A stretch of DNA of 7,909 nt, taken from NCBI GenBank assembly GCA_030695285.1, contig JAUYTF010000052.1, positions 1-7,909 of the forward strand, written 5' to 3'. Below the pieces are notes generated by a model. That model searched no databases, was not told the DNA's origin, and saw only the letters and a program-made list of their open reading frames with translations. Numbering within the stretch: the stretch's first letter is position 1; every line of letters starts with the position of its first letter. This DNA comes from Eubacteriales bacterium (GTDB lineage: Bacteria; Bacillota; Clostridia; Christensenellales; CAG-138). Both the position numbers and the translations under genes were made by a program. This document shows, piece by piece, positions 1-6,807 of the stretch.

Positions 1-339
1 AATGGAAAACGCTTCTCCTTGCTCGTTCATCGTTGGGTTCGGCAACGATACGCCGGAAACACCCGCATCGTCCAGCGCAACGAAAACGCGCGCAAGTCTG
101 CGCTTGGTCCAAAGCGCACCAAAGCAGCCGTAGCCCATAGAAAGGATGAGCGCGAGGCTGACGATGAGCACCATGCTAGGCGAAGCGGCGACAATCAGCG
201 CGCCCTGCTCTGTGTTCGCGCGGGCGAAGTTGACCATATTGACGCCGACGATGAACAGCATAACGACGATATTGCTCCAAAATTTGAAATCCAATAAACT
301 CGTCGTTTGTCGGTCAACTTTTGCGATGATCTTCTGCAT
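1..339 (-). CDS. Unknown two-helix membrane protein, N-terminal part
   Basis: This is an open frame of 113 codons that runs off the low-coordinate edge, so the C-terminus is missing. It starts with ATG at 337-339, preceded by GAGGTG (347-352) at a 7-base spacing, which supports the start. The first 18 or so residues are polar and basic. Two hydrophobic stretches follow, at about residues 21-39 (FWSNIVVMLFIVGVNMVNF) and 47-76, joined by a short loop with charged residues. After the second helix comes a basic patch (TKRRLARV) and then a soluble segment at the window edge. The basic residues suggest the N-terminus and the post-helix segment are cytoplasmic. I do not recognise the family. A two-helix anchor followed by a soluble PH-like (YcxB-type) domain is one possible architecture, but this is a guess. 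It lies downstream of the terminator of the EF-G-like gene and so should have its own promoter in about 345-435; I see no convincing one. Confidence 0.72.
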   Translation of the reverse strand, partial: MQKIIAKVDRQTTSLLDFKFWSNIVVMLFIVGVNMVNFARANTEQGALIVAASPSMVLIVSLALILSMGYGCFGALWTKRRLARVFVALDDAGVSGVSLPNPTMNEQGEAFSI

Positions 340-346
340 GCGGCAG

Positions 347-352
347 CACCTC
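347..352 (-). promoter_or_regulatory. Ribosome binding site of the membrane protein gene
   Basis: GAGGTG on the minus strand, 7 bases before the ATG at 337-339. It fixes the start of a gene whose end lies outside the window. Confidence 0.6.
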
Positions 353-438
353 GATTTCTAATAAGCTCGGTAGATTTGATCCGAATTTTTCGCCAAACAG
401 GGAAAACTAAGCGGAAAGCCACTGGAAAGCAGCAAACA

Positions 439-460
439 GAGGGCGGGAAACCCCGCCCTC
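439..460 (-). terminator. Rho-independent terminator of the EF-G-like gene
   Basis: A perfect 9-bp GC-rich stem (GAGGGCGGG at 439-447 with CCCGCCCTC at 452-460) closes a 4-base loop. On the minus strand it is followed by a T-rich stretch (TGTTTGCTGCTTTCC). It begins 16 bases after the stop codon of the EF-G-like gene. The plus-strand flank has no T-tract, so it acts in the minus direction. Confidence 0.85.
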
Positions 461-476
461 CACACAAAAGATCTGC

Positions 477-2549
477 TTACTCTTCCTCTTCTTCTTCCTT
501 CTTCGCCGATTCGATGATCTTCTTGGCGATGTTGGCGGGCACGTCCTCATAGCGGATAAACTCGCTCGTAAAGGAGCCGCGGGACTGCGTCATGCTGCGC
601 AGATCCGTCGCGTACTTGAACATTTCGGAGAGCGGCGCTTCCGCGACGACGACGGTACCGCCGTCCACAGGGTTCATGCCCAGCATGCGTCCACGGCGGG
701 ACGAGAGGTCTCCGCTGATGGCTCCGACATAATCGCTCGGCACAAAGATTTCGTAGCGGTAGAGCGGCTCGATAAGCGTCGGGTTCGCCTTGACGCACGC
801 CGCCTTGTAAGAAAGACGGGCAGCGGACTTGAACGCGACTTCTTTAGAATCGACGGGGTGATATTTTCCGTCATAGAGCGTGGCCTTGATGCCGACCATC
901 GGGTAACCCGCGAGCACGCCGCGCGTGAGCGCTTCCTTCAGGCCCTTTTCCACAGCGGGGATAAACTCTCTGGGTACCACGCCGCCGACGATGGCGTTGA
1001 CAAACTCGTATTCAACGCCTTCAGCTGCCGGCTCAAAGCGCATCTGCACCACGCCGTACTGGCCGCTGCCGCCGGACTGCTTCTTATGCTTGCCTTCGGC
1101 TTCCGCCATGGTATGAATGGTTTCGCGATACGGGATGCGCGGGTCAGAGAGCTGCGCTTCCACGTTGTTCTTATTCTTGAGCTTGCCGCAGACGACCTCG
1201 ATGTGCATTTCGCCGAGACCCTGAATCAGCACGTCGCCGGTTTCCGCGTTCTTCTCGATCCTGATGGTCGGATCCTCTTCCTTGATGCGATTGAGGCCTG
1301 AGATGACCTTGTCGTCCTCACCCTGCTTCTTGGCGGTCACCGCGAGAGAAATCGTAGGTTTCGGAAACTCGATGTCGTCGAAAATGATGGCATCCGTTGC
1401 GTCACAGAGCGTGTCGCCCGTTGCGGTGTATTGAAGCTTCGGGACTACGCCAATGTCGCCCGCGTGCAGTTTTTCCATTGGGTAAGTCTTTTTGCCTCGC
1501 ATCATGGCCGGAGCCGTGGGCTTCTCTGCCTTCTCTGCGTTGGCGTTGTAGAGCGCAACGCTGATATCCAGCGTGCCGCGGTATACCTTGACGATCGAAT
1601 ATTTGCCAAACTGGTCAAACGTGGTCTTGACGACCTGCGCGGCAAACTTGCCATTCTGAGAAACGACCACATCTGCGCCTGTTTTCACGCTCTTTGCGCC
1701 CGGCGCTTTGCCCAGCGCGGCGGAGGGCAGATAGTTTACGATCATGTCGAGCAGTGTGGCAATGCCGATGTTCTGCGCCGCAGAGATGCAGGTAACGGGC
1801 GTGACGACGCCGGTTTGCACGCCGACGGAGAGCCCTTTTAGCATTTCTTCACGGCTGAGCTCGAACGTATCGAGATACTTCTCCATGAGCGCTTCGTCCG
1901 CTTCCGCAGCGGCTTCGGTGAGTTTTTCGTAGAGGGACAGTGCCTGGATCTCCAACGCGGCGGGAATCGCGATTTCCTTCTCGCCTTTGCCGTCAAAGAG
2001 CTTTCCGGTCATGTTGACGATATCCACATACCCCTTAAACACGCCGCCTTCGATGATGGGAAGCTGAATCGGAACCACGCTCGGCCCGAATTTGGCATTG
2101 ATCTCGCCCATGACCTTCTCGAAGTTCGCGTTTTCGCGATCAAGCTGGTTGATGACGATCATACGCGCTTTATGAGCCTTTTCGCACATGGCCATCGCCT
2201 TTTCAGCACCGACAACAGGGCCTGAGACAGCGCTGATGACGATCAGCGCGCTGTCGGCCAGCGTCATTGCCGCGGCAACTTCGCCGTAAAAATCGAAGAA
2301 GCCGGGCGCATCGATGACGTTGATCTTCGTGTTTTTCCATTCAAGCGGAGCCAGAGCAACGTTGATGGAAATGCCGCGGGCGATCTCCTCGGGATCAAAG
2401 TCGGTGGTCGTGTTGCCGTTCTCCACCTTGCCAATGCGGTCGATGATCCCTGCATTGAACAGCATGGTCTCACTCAGCGTGGTCTTGCCTTCGCCGCCAT
2501 GCCCGAAAACGCCAATATTCCGAATGTCTTTCGCGGTGTATTCCTTCAT
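477..2549 (-). CDS. EF-G-like translation factor GTPase (EF-G paralogue)
   Basis: A 690-residue protein with the complete EF-G domain order: GTPase domain (about 1-280), beta-barrel domain II (about 290-395), domain III (about 397-470), domain IV (about 470-600) and domain V (about 600-675). GTPase motifs seen are the P-loop GHGGEGKT (16-23), RGISI in switch I (58-62), DAPGFFDF (80-87), NQLD (134-137) and SAA (256-258). Canonical EF-G has AHVDAGKT and DTPGHVDF; here the P-loop Asp is Gly19 and the switch II His is Phe84. This marks the EF-G-like paralogue group, not the housekeeping fusA, which normally sits with rpsL, rpsG and tuf. Domain IV keeps QSGGSGQYG (491-499) and the tip His564 in GKYHPVDS, so ribosome A-site entry is plausible. 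The tail ends in six glutamates. The start is supported by AGGGGG 7 bases upstream. Its exact role, in translocation, recycling or stress, cannot be read from sequence. Confidence 0.93.
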   Translation of the reverse strand: MKEYTAKDIRNIGVFGHGGEGKTTLSETMLFNAGIIDRIGKVENGNTTTDFDPEEIARGISINVALAPLEWKNTKINVIDAPGFFDFYGEVAAAMTLADSALIVISAVSGPVVGAEKAMAMCEKAHKARMIVINQLDRENANFEKVMGEINAKFGPSVVPIQLPIIEGGVFKGYVDIVNMTGKLFDGKGEKEIAIPAALEIQALSLYEKLTEAAAEADEALMEKYLDTFELSREEMLKGLSVGVQTGVVTPVTCISAAQNIGIATLLDMIVNYLPSAALGKAPGAKSVKTGADVVVSQNGKFAAQVVKTTFDQFGKYSIVKVYRGTLDISVALYNANAEKAEKPTAPAMMRGKKTYPMEKLHAGDIGVVPKLQYTATGDTLCDATDAIIFDDIEFPKPTISLAVTAKKQGEDDKVISGLNRIKEEDPTIRIEKNAETGDVLIQGLGEMHIEVVCGKLKNKNNVEAQLSDPRIPYRETIHTMAEAEGKHKKQSGGSGQYGVVQMRFEPAAEGVEYEFVNAIVGGVVPREFIPAVEKGLKEALTRGVLAGYPMVGIKATLYDGKYHPVDSKEVAFKSAARLSYKAACVKANPTLIEPLYRYEIFVPSDYVGAISGDLSSRRGRMLGMNPVDGGTVVVAEAPLSEMFKYATDLRSMTQSRGSFTSEFIRYEDVPANIAKKIIESAKKEEEEEE

Positions 2550-2556
2550 TTCGGTT

Positions 2557-2562
2557 CCCCCT
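2557..2562 (-). promoter_or_regulatory. Ribosome binding site of the EF-G-like gene
   Basis: AGGGGG on the minus strand, 7 bases before the ATG at 2547-2549. It confirms the start at the residue series MKEYTAKDIRN, which directly precedes the first strand of the GTPase domain. Confidence 0.7.
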
Positions 2563-2575
2563 GTACATGATTTGA

Positions 2576-2590
2576 ACGCGTGAGACGCGT
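2576..2590 (-). repeat. ACGCGT inverted/direct repeat in the EF-G-like leader
   Basis: Two copies of the self-complementary hexamer ACGCGT (2576-2581 and 2585-2590) are separated by 3 bases. Because the hexamer is a palindrome, the pair is both a direct repeat and a 6-bp hairpin with a tight loop. It lies 14 bases upstream of the Shine-Dalgarno sequence, in the transcribed leader. It could be an RNA hairpin affecting initiation or a protein-binding site, or chance. Confidence 0.45.
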
Positions 2591-2647
2591 ATGTCGAATC
2601 CGCTTGTTACGGATACAGTTCCGATATTATGAAACAACAGACTTGCA

Positions 2648-2669
2648 GCGCGAAGGAAAATTGTCGCGC
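2648..2669 (-). other. Stem-loop at the 5' end of the EF-G-like mRNA leader
   Basis: GCGCGA (2648-2653) pairs with TCGCGC (2664-2669) around a 10-base loop that is pyrimidine-rich on the minus strand. It sits just downstream of the predicted -10 box (2678-2683), so it would lie at or within a few bases of the transcript 5' end. A further weaker 5-bp hairpin (2598-2602 with 2610-2614) lies between it and the ACGCGT pair. Confidence 0.45.
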
Positions 2670-2677
2670 CACATATT

Positions 2678-2706
2678 ATTTTATCAGCTTCAAATCGCCT
2701 TGTAAA
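2678..2706 (-). promoter_or_regulatory. Predicted sigma-A promoter of the EF-G-like gene
   Basis: On the minus strand a -35 box TTTACA (2701-2706, 5 of 6 to TTGACA) is followed by a 17-base spacer and a -10 box TAAAAT (2678-2683, 5 of 6 to TATAAT). The predicted start near 2671 gives a leader of about 120 bases before the ATG at 2549. The promoter lies in the 200-base gap after ahcY, so the EF-G-like gene need not depend on read-through. Confidence 0.65.
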
Positions 2707-2749
2707 CCACGAATTTGGACAGTGGTATCCCCCGTGTATCCGATGGTTT

Positions 2750-3997
2750 TCAGACGTTCCAGCTCGCCAGGTATGCCTCCTGCTCGCTGGAGAGCGTATC
2801 GATGGAAACGCCGAGCGCATTGAGCTTGCGCATCGCCACTTCGCGGTCGATTTCCTGCGGCACCGCGTAGAGCTTCGCCTCAAGCTGACCGCGGTGATCC
2901 GCCACATAGCGCGCGCAGAGCGCCTGAATGCCGAAGCTCATGTCCATAATCTCTGCCGGATGCCCGTCTCCCGCGGCAAGGTTGACCAGCCTCCCTTCGC
3001 CGATGACATTGAGCCAGCGCCCGTTTGGCAGCTCAAAACCGACGATGTTCTTGCGCATCTCTTTGCGGTCGATGGCAATTTCCGCGAGGCGGTGCACATT
3101 GACCTCCACGTCGAAATGCCCAGCGTTGGTGAGGATCGCGCCGTCTTTCATGACGAGGAATTCTGCTTCGTCGATGACTTTGATATCGCCCGTGACGGTG
3201 ACGAACACATCTCCAACCTTTGCAGCCTCGATCATCGGCATCACGGCAAATCCATCCATGACCGCTTCGATCGCTTTGATGGGGTCAACTTCGGTGACGA
3301 TGACGGCAGCGCCGAGGCCCTTGGCGCGCATGGCGACACCCTTGCCGCACCAGCCATAACCCGCGACGACGACGGTTTTACCCGCAATCACGAGGTTGGT
3401 CGTGCTGTTGATGCTGTCAAACACGCTCTGCCCTGTGCCATAGCGGTTGTCAAAGAGGTGCTTGCAGTCCGCATTGTTGACCGCAAACATCGGGAAGCGT
3501 AGCTCTTTTACCTTGTCCATGGCAACCAGACGCACGATGCCCGTCGTGGTCTCCTCGCACCCGCCGAGAATATGATCAATGAGCTGCGGGAATTTCGTGT
3601 GAATCGCGTGCACAATATCACCGCCATCGTCGATGATGATGTCCGGCTCGGCCATGAGCACGCTCTCGATGCACTCGTTGTATTCCTCCTTTGTGCAACC
3701 GTACAGCGCGAACACATGGATGCCGCCGGCGGCAAGCGCCGCGACCACGTCGTCCTGTGTAGAGAGCGGGTTGCTTCCGGTCACATACATCTGGGCGCCG
3801 CCCGCCGCGAGTACCCGGCAAAGATAGGCGGTTTTTGCCTCCAGATGGATCGAAAGCGCGATCTTCAAGCCCGCAAACGGCTGGTCTGTTTCAAAGGAAG
3901 CGCGGATGCCGTTCAGTATCGGCATATTCCGGCGAACCCATTCGATTTTCTGTTCGCCCTGCGGCGCAAGGGAAATGTCACGTATGCGATACATCAT
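2750..3997 (-). CDS. ahcY: S-adenosylhomocysteine (or S-inosylhomocysteine) hydrolase, short type
   Basis: A 415-residue NAD-dependent cytoplasmic hydrolase that splits S-adenosylhomocysteine into homocysteine and adenosine, removing the inhibitory product of methyltransferases. Residues aligned by eye to human AHCY: His51 (H55), DDGGD 123-127 (D131), EETTTG 148-153 (E156), Lys179, Asp183 and Asn184 (K186, D190, N191), the NAD loop GYGWCGKG 213-220, NAGHFDVEV 291-299 (H301) and GDGHP 343-347 (H353). The protein ends at YLASWNV and lacks the C-terminal Lys/Tyr extension that reaches the partner's NAD site in the eukaryotic type. With NRYGTGQS and VNLAAGDGHPAEIMDMS this places it in the short archaeal/Thermotoga-like group. 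In the base pocket human Thr57 and Glu59 are Glu53 and Lys55, which raises S-inosylhomocysteine as substrate. GAGGAG (4003-4008) is 5 bases from the first ATG and 8 from the next at 3992-3994, so the protein may begin at Met2. It follows the protease gene by 42 bases, probably in one operon. Confidence 0.95.
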   Translation of the reverse strand: MMYRIRDISLAPQGEQKIEWVRRNMPILNGIRASFETDQPFAGLKIALSIHLEAKTAYLCRVLAAGGAQMYVTGSNPLSTQDDVVAALAAGGIHVFALYGCTKEEYNECIESVLMAEPDIIIDDGGDIVHAIHTKFPQLIDHILGGCEETTTGIVRLVAMDKVKELRFPMFAVNNADCKHLFDNRYGTGQSVFDSINSTTNLVIAGKTVVVAGYGWCGKGVAMRAKGLGAAVIVTEVDPIKAIEAVMDGFAVMPMIEAAKVGDVFVTVTGDIKVIDEAEFLVMKDGAILTNAGHFDVEVNVHRLAEIAIDRKEMRKNIVGFELPNGRWLNVIGEGRLVNLAAGDGHPAEIMDMSFGIQALCARYVADHRGQLEAKLYAVPQEIDREVAMRKLNALGVSIDTLSSEQEAYLASWNV

Positions 3998-4002
3998 ATA
4001 AA

Positions 4003-4008
4003 CTCCTC
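4003..4008 (-). promoter_or_regulatory. Ribosome binding site of ahcY
   Basis: GAGGAG on the minus strand. Spacing is 5 bases to the ATG at 3995-3997 and 8 bases to the adjacent ATG at 3992-3994. The second spacing is closer to the optimum, so the tandem ATG leaves a one-codon uncertainty. Confidence 0.7.
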
Positions 4009-4039
4009 GTATCTTGAATTATCTATTGTCAAGTTTGGA

Positions 4040-5257
4040 TCAGCGGTTGACCGTCTCCCGCGCCTGTGCCTGCTGCGCGAAAAGCGCAATAGCCGCCTGC
4101 AGCTGCGTATCCTGCGCCGGTTCCAGCAGATCGATGGCTAAATCGTTGAGCTCTTCCGGCAATTCGACGATGATATCCGGTGTAATGCCCACGTCGTGGA
4201 TGCAAACGCCGTTTGGCGTATAGTATGCATCCGTGGTCATCTTCGCCCAGCCTCGGTTGCCGCTCAGGTGAAAATAACTCTGCACGATGCCCTTGCCGAA
4301 TGTCTGCGTACCCACCACCGTTGCCAGATTGTAATCCTGCAATGCGCCGGTTAACAGTTCGCTAGCAGAAGCGGAATAGCCGTTGACCAGCACCACAAGG
4401 CGCATGGAAATCTGCTCGTCCCCTTCTGACCGATAGACGTCTTCGTCTCCGTTTTTGGAACGGATGCTCACGATCACTTCATCCTTGGGGATCATCGTAT
4501 AGGCGACACTGAGCACCTCGTTCAATCCACCGCCCGGATTATCCCGTAGATCGATGATGAGATCCTCGATCCCCTGCTCCCGCAGCGCGGCAACAGAACT
4601 GACGAAATCTTCCGCAACGCTGCCGTTGAACTCTAAAATGCGCACATAGCCGATGTTGCCTGCCAATACTTCGGACGCGACCCGGTCAATATGCACCTCC
4701 GCGCGCAAAACGTTCACTGTCGTCTCAACACCATCGCGCAGATACGTCAGCTCCTCCGGCATGGTGGCATCTTCCGAGAAAAACGTAATCACTTCTTCGA
4801 GGCTTTTACCCGCCGTCGCATTGCCGTTGATCTTGGTAATGATGTCGCCTTTGCGAATGCCCGCAAGATCAGCGGGCGCGCCGGTATACACGCTGATTAC
4901 TTTCGCGCCGGTCTCGTCCGGCGCCTGAATGCTGATGCCTATGCCAATATAGTTCCCTTCGTTATCCGTAAGCAGTTTATGATACTCTTCCTCCGTGAAA
5001 TACTGCGCATAGGGGTCTTCGAGCTTGGATATCATGCCGCGCATCGCAGCATCCAGCAACTGCTCGTCATCCAGCTCCATCTCTTCGTAAAAATAATACT
5101 GAGCGTCGATGGTATCAGCGAGTTCCTGCAAGGCAGATAGATCCAGCTCGTTCGCCGTGCTGCGCTCGCCCAGCATGAACATCAGCGAAACCGAGAGGAT
5201 TGCAACAATGGCAAAACAAATGATGATTGTGATTGAGGCGGAATCGGGGCGTTTCAT
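4040..5257 (-). CDS. S41 family C-terminal processing protease (CtpA/CtpB-like), PDZ domain
   Basis: A 405-residue membrane-anchored serine protease of the tail-specific family. Residues 8-29 form one hydrophobic segment after a short basic N-terminus, without a clear cleavage site, so it is probably an uncleaved anchor with the rest outside the membrane. DPYAQYF (81-87) is the usual N-terminal domain motif. A PDZ domain spans about 103-187, with GIGISI as its binding strand and GIRKGDIITKING following. The peptidase domain has the S41 Ser-Lys-Gln set: Ser297 in NGYSASASE, Lys322 in FGKG, 25 residues on, and Gln326. DLRDNPGGGL (236-245) is also typical. No C-terminal peptidoglycan-binding domain follows. 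The substrate cannot be told; Bacillus CtpB cuts a sporulation signalling protein, others process secreted or cell-wall proteins. The Shine-Dalgarno is weak, but an in-frame stop lies shortly upstream and the anchor requires this ATG. It sits between thrC and ahcY, probably co-transcribed. Confidence 0.93.
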   Translation of the reverse strand: MKRPDSASITIIICFAIVAILSVSLMFMLGERSTANELDLSALQELADTIDAQYYFYEEMELDDEQLLDAAMRGMISKLEDPYAQYFTEEEYHKLLTDNEGNYIGIGISIQAPDETGAKVISVYTGAPADLAGIRKGDIITKINGNATAGKSLEEVITFFSEDATMPEELTYLRDGVETTVNVLRAEVHIDRVASEVLAGNIGYVRILEFNGSVAEDFVSSVAALREQGIEDLIIDLRDNPGGGLNEVLSVAYTMIPKDEVIVSIRSKNGDEDVYRSEGDEQISMRLVVLVNGYSASASELLTGALQDYNLATVVGTQTFGKGIVQSYFHLSGNRGWAKMTTDAYYTPNGVCIHDVGITPDIIVELPEELNDLAIDLLEPAQDTQLQAAIALFAQQAQARETVNR

Positions 5258-5290
5258 ATACGTAATCGCTTGCTTTCTTTATTTACTTCC

Positions 5291-5303
5291 CCCGCTGTGC
5301 GGG
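5291..5303 (-). other. Small GC hairpin between thrC and the protease gene
   Basis: CCCGC (5291-5295) and GCGGG (5299-5303) can form a 5-bp stem with a 3-base loop. No T-tract follows on the minus strand, so it is not a convincing terminator. It may be a processing or stability element in the thrC to protease transcript. Confidence 0.3.
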
Positions 5304-5312
5304 CAGTCGTTC

Positions 5313-5342
5313 GTTGTTATGCTTGGTGTTGTTATGCTTGGT
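5313..5342 (-). repeat. Exact 15-bp tandem duplication across the thrC stop codon
   Basis: GTTGTTATGCTTGGT occurs twice head to tail (5313-5327 and 5328-5342). The copy inside thrC holds the last codons (Gln-Ala) and the TAA stop at 5332-5334; the second copy is in the 3' untranslated stretch. As 15 is a multiple of 3, the second copy supplies another in-frame TAA. It looks like a recent replication-slippage duplication. Confidence 0.85.
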
Positions 5343-6807
5343 TCAGTACGGGCGATAGCACGCGCTTTGGCATTTCGTCGAGCATGCAGACATCCATGTG
5401 ACGCTCGGGCTTGCCCAGCAGCGCACGCATTCCATTCGGAATTTGAGTACCCGTGATCGCGTTTAGGCGCTCAGCGTTGGCAAAATCGTCATCGCCTGCC
5501 GGTTCAAACGCGCCCAGCACATCGCTGGCAAATTTGTAGGGGTTGGCGGTCGAGAGCAGAATCGTCTTTGTGTTATCCCCCGTCCGCTCTGCATAACGCT
5601 CATAGACGCATTGCGCCACAGCGGTGTGCGGGTCCATGAGATACCCTGTTTGATCGAAGGTGCGCTTGATTGTCTCAAGCGTATCCTCCTCCGTGCACCA
5701 GCCGGCACAGAACGTCCTCTTCAGCGCGTCCAGCGCGCGCTGCGGCAGGGCGTACATGCCCTTTTCCTTGAGATCGCGCATCCATTCGCGCACCAGCGCG
5801 TCGTCGCGATTTGCCAGCTCAAAGAGCAGGCGCTCGAGGTTGGAGGAGATCAGGATATCGATCGAGCAGCTCATGCTCTGATAGAACGGACGGTTGCCAT
5901 CGTAAACGCCGCGCGCAAAAAAGTCCGTGAGCACATTGTTGCGGTTGGAAGCGCATATGAGCTTATGCACCGGAAGCCCCATCCTACGCGCGTATTCGCC
6001 CGCGAGGATATCGCCAAAGTTGCCCGTCGGCACGCAGAAGTTCACCGGCTCTCCCGGCTGAATCTCTCCGCGGTCAAGCAGCGTTTCATAGCTCGTGAAA
6101 TAGTAGACGATCTGCGGCAGGAGCCTTCCGAAGTTGATCGAGTTTGCACTGGAAAGCCGCCAGCCTTTTTCCGCAAGATCTGCCGCTATCTGCTTGGACG
6201 CAAATATTTGCTTCACGCCCGTCTGCGCATCGTCGAAGTTGCCATGCACGGCGCAGACGTCAAGATTCTTGCCTTCCTGCGTGACCATCTGGAGGCGCTG
6301 CACCTCGCTCACCCCGCCATAAGGATAAAACACGAGCACGCGTGTGCCCTCCACATCCCGAAAGCCTTCCAGCGCAGCTTTGCCCGTGTCGCCGGATGTG
6401 GCGACGAGGATATAAACCTGCTTTGTCTCGCCCGTTTGGCGCAGGGAGGACTGCATCAGGTGCGGCAGCATCTGCAGCGCGACATCTTTAAACGCCATCG
6501 TCGGCCCGTGCCAGAGCTCCAGCACGTGCTCGCGATCCTTAAGCTTCACAAGCGGGGTGACTTCTGCGTGGTCAAAGCTTTGATAAGCGCTTTTGATCAT
6601 GCGCATCAGTTCGCCCGCATCCGTTTCGGGCAGATACGCCTGCATGACGCGATGCGCGGTTGCCAGATAGCCGCCGCGCACGCCGTTGTTCCATTCAATT
6701 GTGGGATACGATTCGGGTACATACAGACCGCCGGAGGGGCTGATGCCGCGCACAATCGCTTCCGCAGCGGATGCGGGATCGCCGCCTCGCGTGCTCAGGT
6801 AACGCAT
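5332..6807 (-). CDS. thrC: Threonine synthase
   Basis: A 491-residue PLP-dependent enzyme that converts O-phospho-L-homoserine to L-threonine, the last step of threonine synthesis, in the cytoplasm. The N-terminus (MRYLSTRGG and GISPSGGLYVPE, 21-32) is the typical threonine synthase N-terminal domain of the longer, E. coli/yeast-like class. Lys107 in LWHGPTMAFKDVALQ is the PLP Schiff-base lysine. SGDTGKAALEGF (138-149) and PTGNFGDILAG (260-270) are the substrate and phosphate-binding loops. DPHTAVA (392-398) and LSTANPYKF (418-426) are conserved C-terminal motifs. Length is normal and no motif is missing. AAGGA on the minus strand lies rather far (about 14 bases) from the ATG at 6805-6807, but the N-terminal family motif fixes this start. 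No other threonine gene (hom, thrB) is in the window. The gene is isolated from upstream genes by the terminator at 6901-6932 and probably heads a unit with the protease and ahcY genes. Confidence 0.96.
   Translation of the reverse strand: MRYLSTRGGDPASAAEAIVRGISPSGGLYVPESYPTIEWNNGVRGGYLATAHRVMQAYLPETDAGELMRMIKSAYQSFDHAEVTPLVKLKDREHVLELWHGPTMAFKDVALQMLPHLMQSSLRQTGETKQVYILVATSGDTGKAALEGFRDVEGTRVLVFYPYGGVSEVQRLQMVTQEGKNLDVCAVHGNFDDAQTGVKQIFASKQIAADLAEKGWRLSSANSINFGRLLPQIVYYFTSYETLLDRGEIQPGEPVNFCVPTGNFGDILAGEYARRMGLPVHKLICASNRNNVLTDFFARGVYDGNRPFYQSMSCSIDILISSNLERLLFELANRDDALVREWMRDLKEKGMYALPQRALDALKRTFCAGWCTEEDTLETIKRTFDQTGYLMDPHTAVAQCVYERYAERTGDNTKTILLSTANPYKFASDVLGAFEPAGDDDFANAERLNAITGTQIPNGMRALLGKPERHMDVCMLDEMPKRVLSPVLNQA

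Noticed and set aside
2707..2749. Terminator after ahcY
   Set aside because: Only short imperfect inverted repeats such as ACCAC/GTGGT are present, without a proper T-tract, so read-through into the EF-G-like gene cannot be excluded.
2470..2907. A 145-codon minus-strand frame bridging the end of ahcY and the start of the EF-G-like gene
   Set aside because: It overlaps two convincing genes in another frame, has no Shine-Dalgarno and no recognisable domain.
2894..3502. A 202-codon plus-strand frame opposite ahcY
   Set aside because: It is antisense to conserved ahcY motifs and His/Asp/Arg-rich, typical of a shadow frame.
4009..4040. A perfect TTGACA between the protease gene and ahcY as a -35 box
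   Set aside because: No -10 like sequence lies 16-18 bases downstream; the stretch there overlaps the GAGGAG ribosome binding site.
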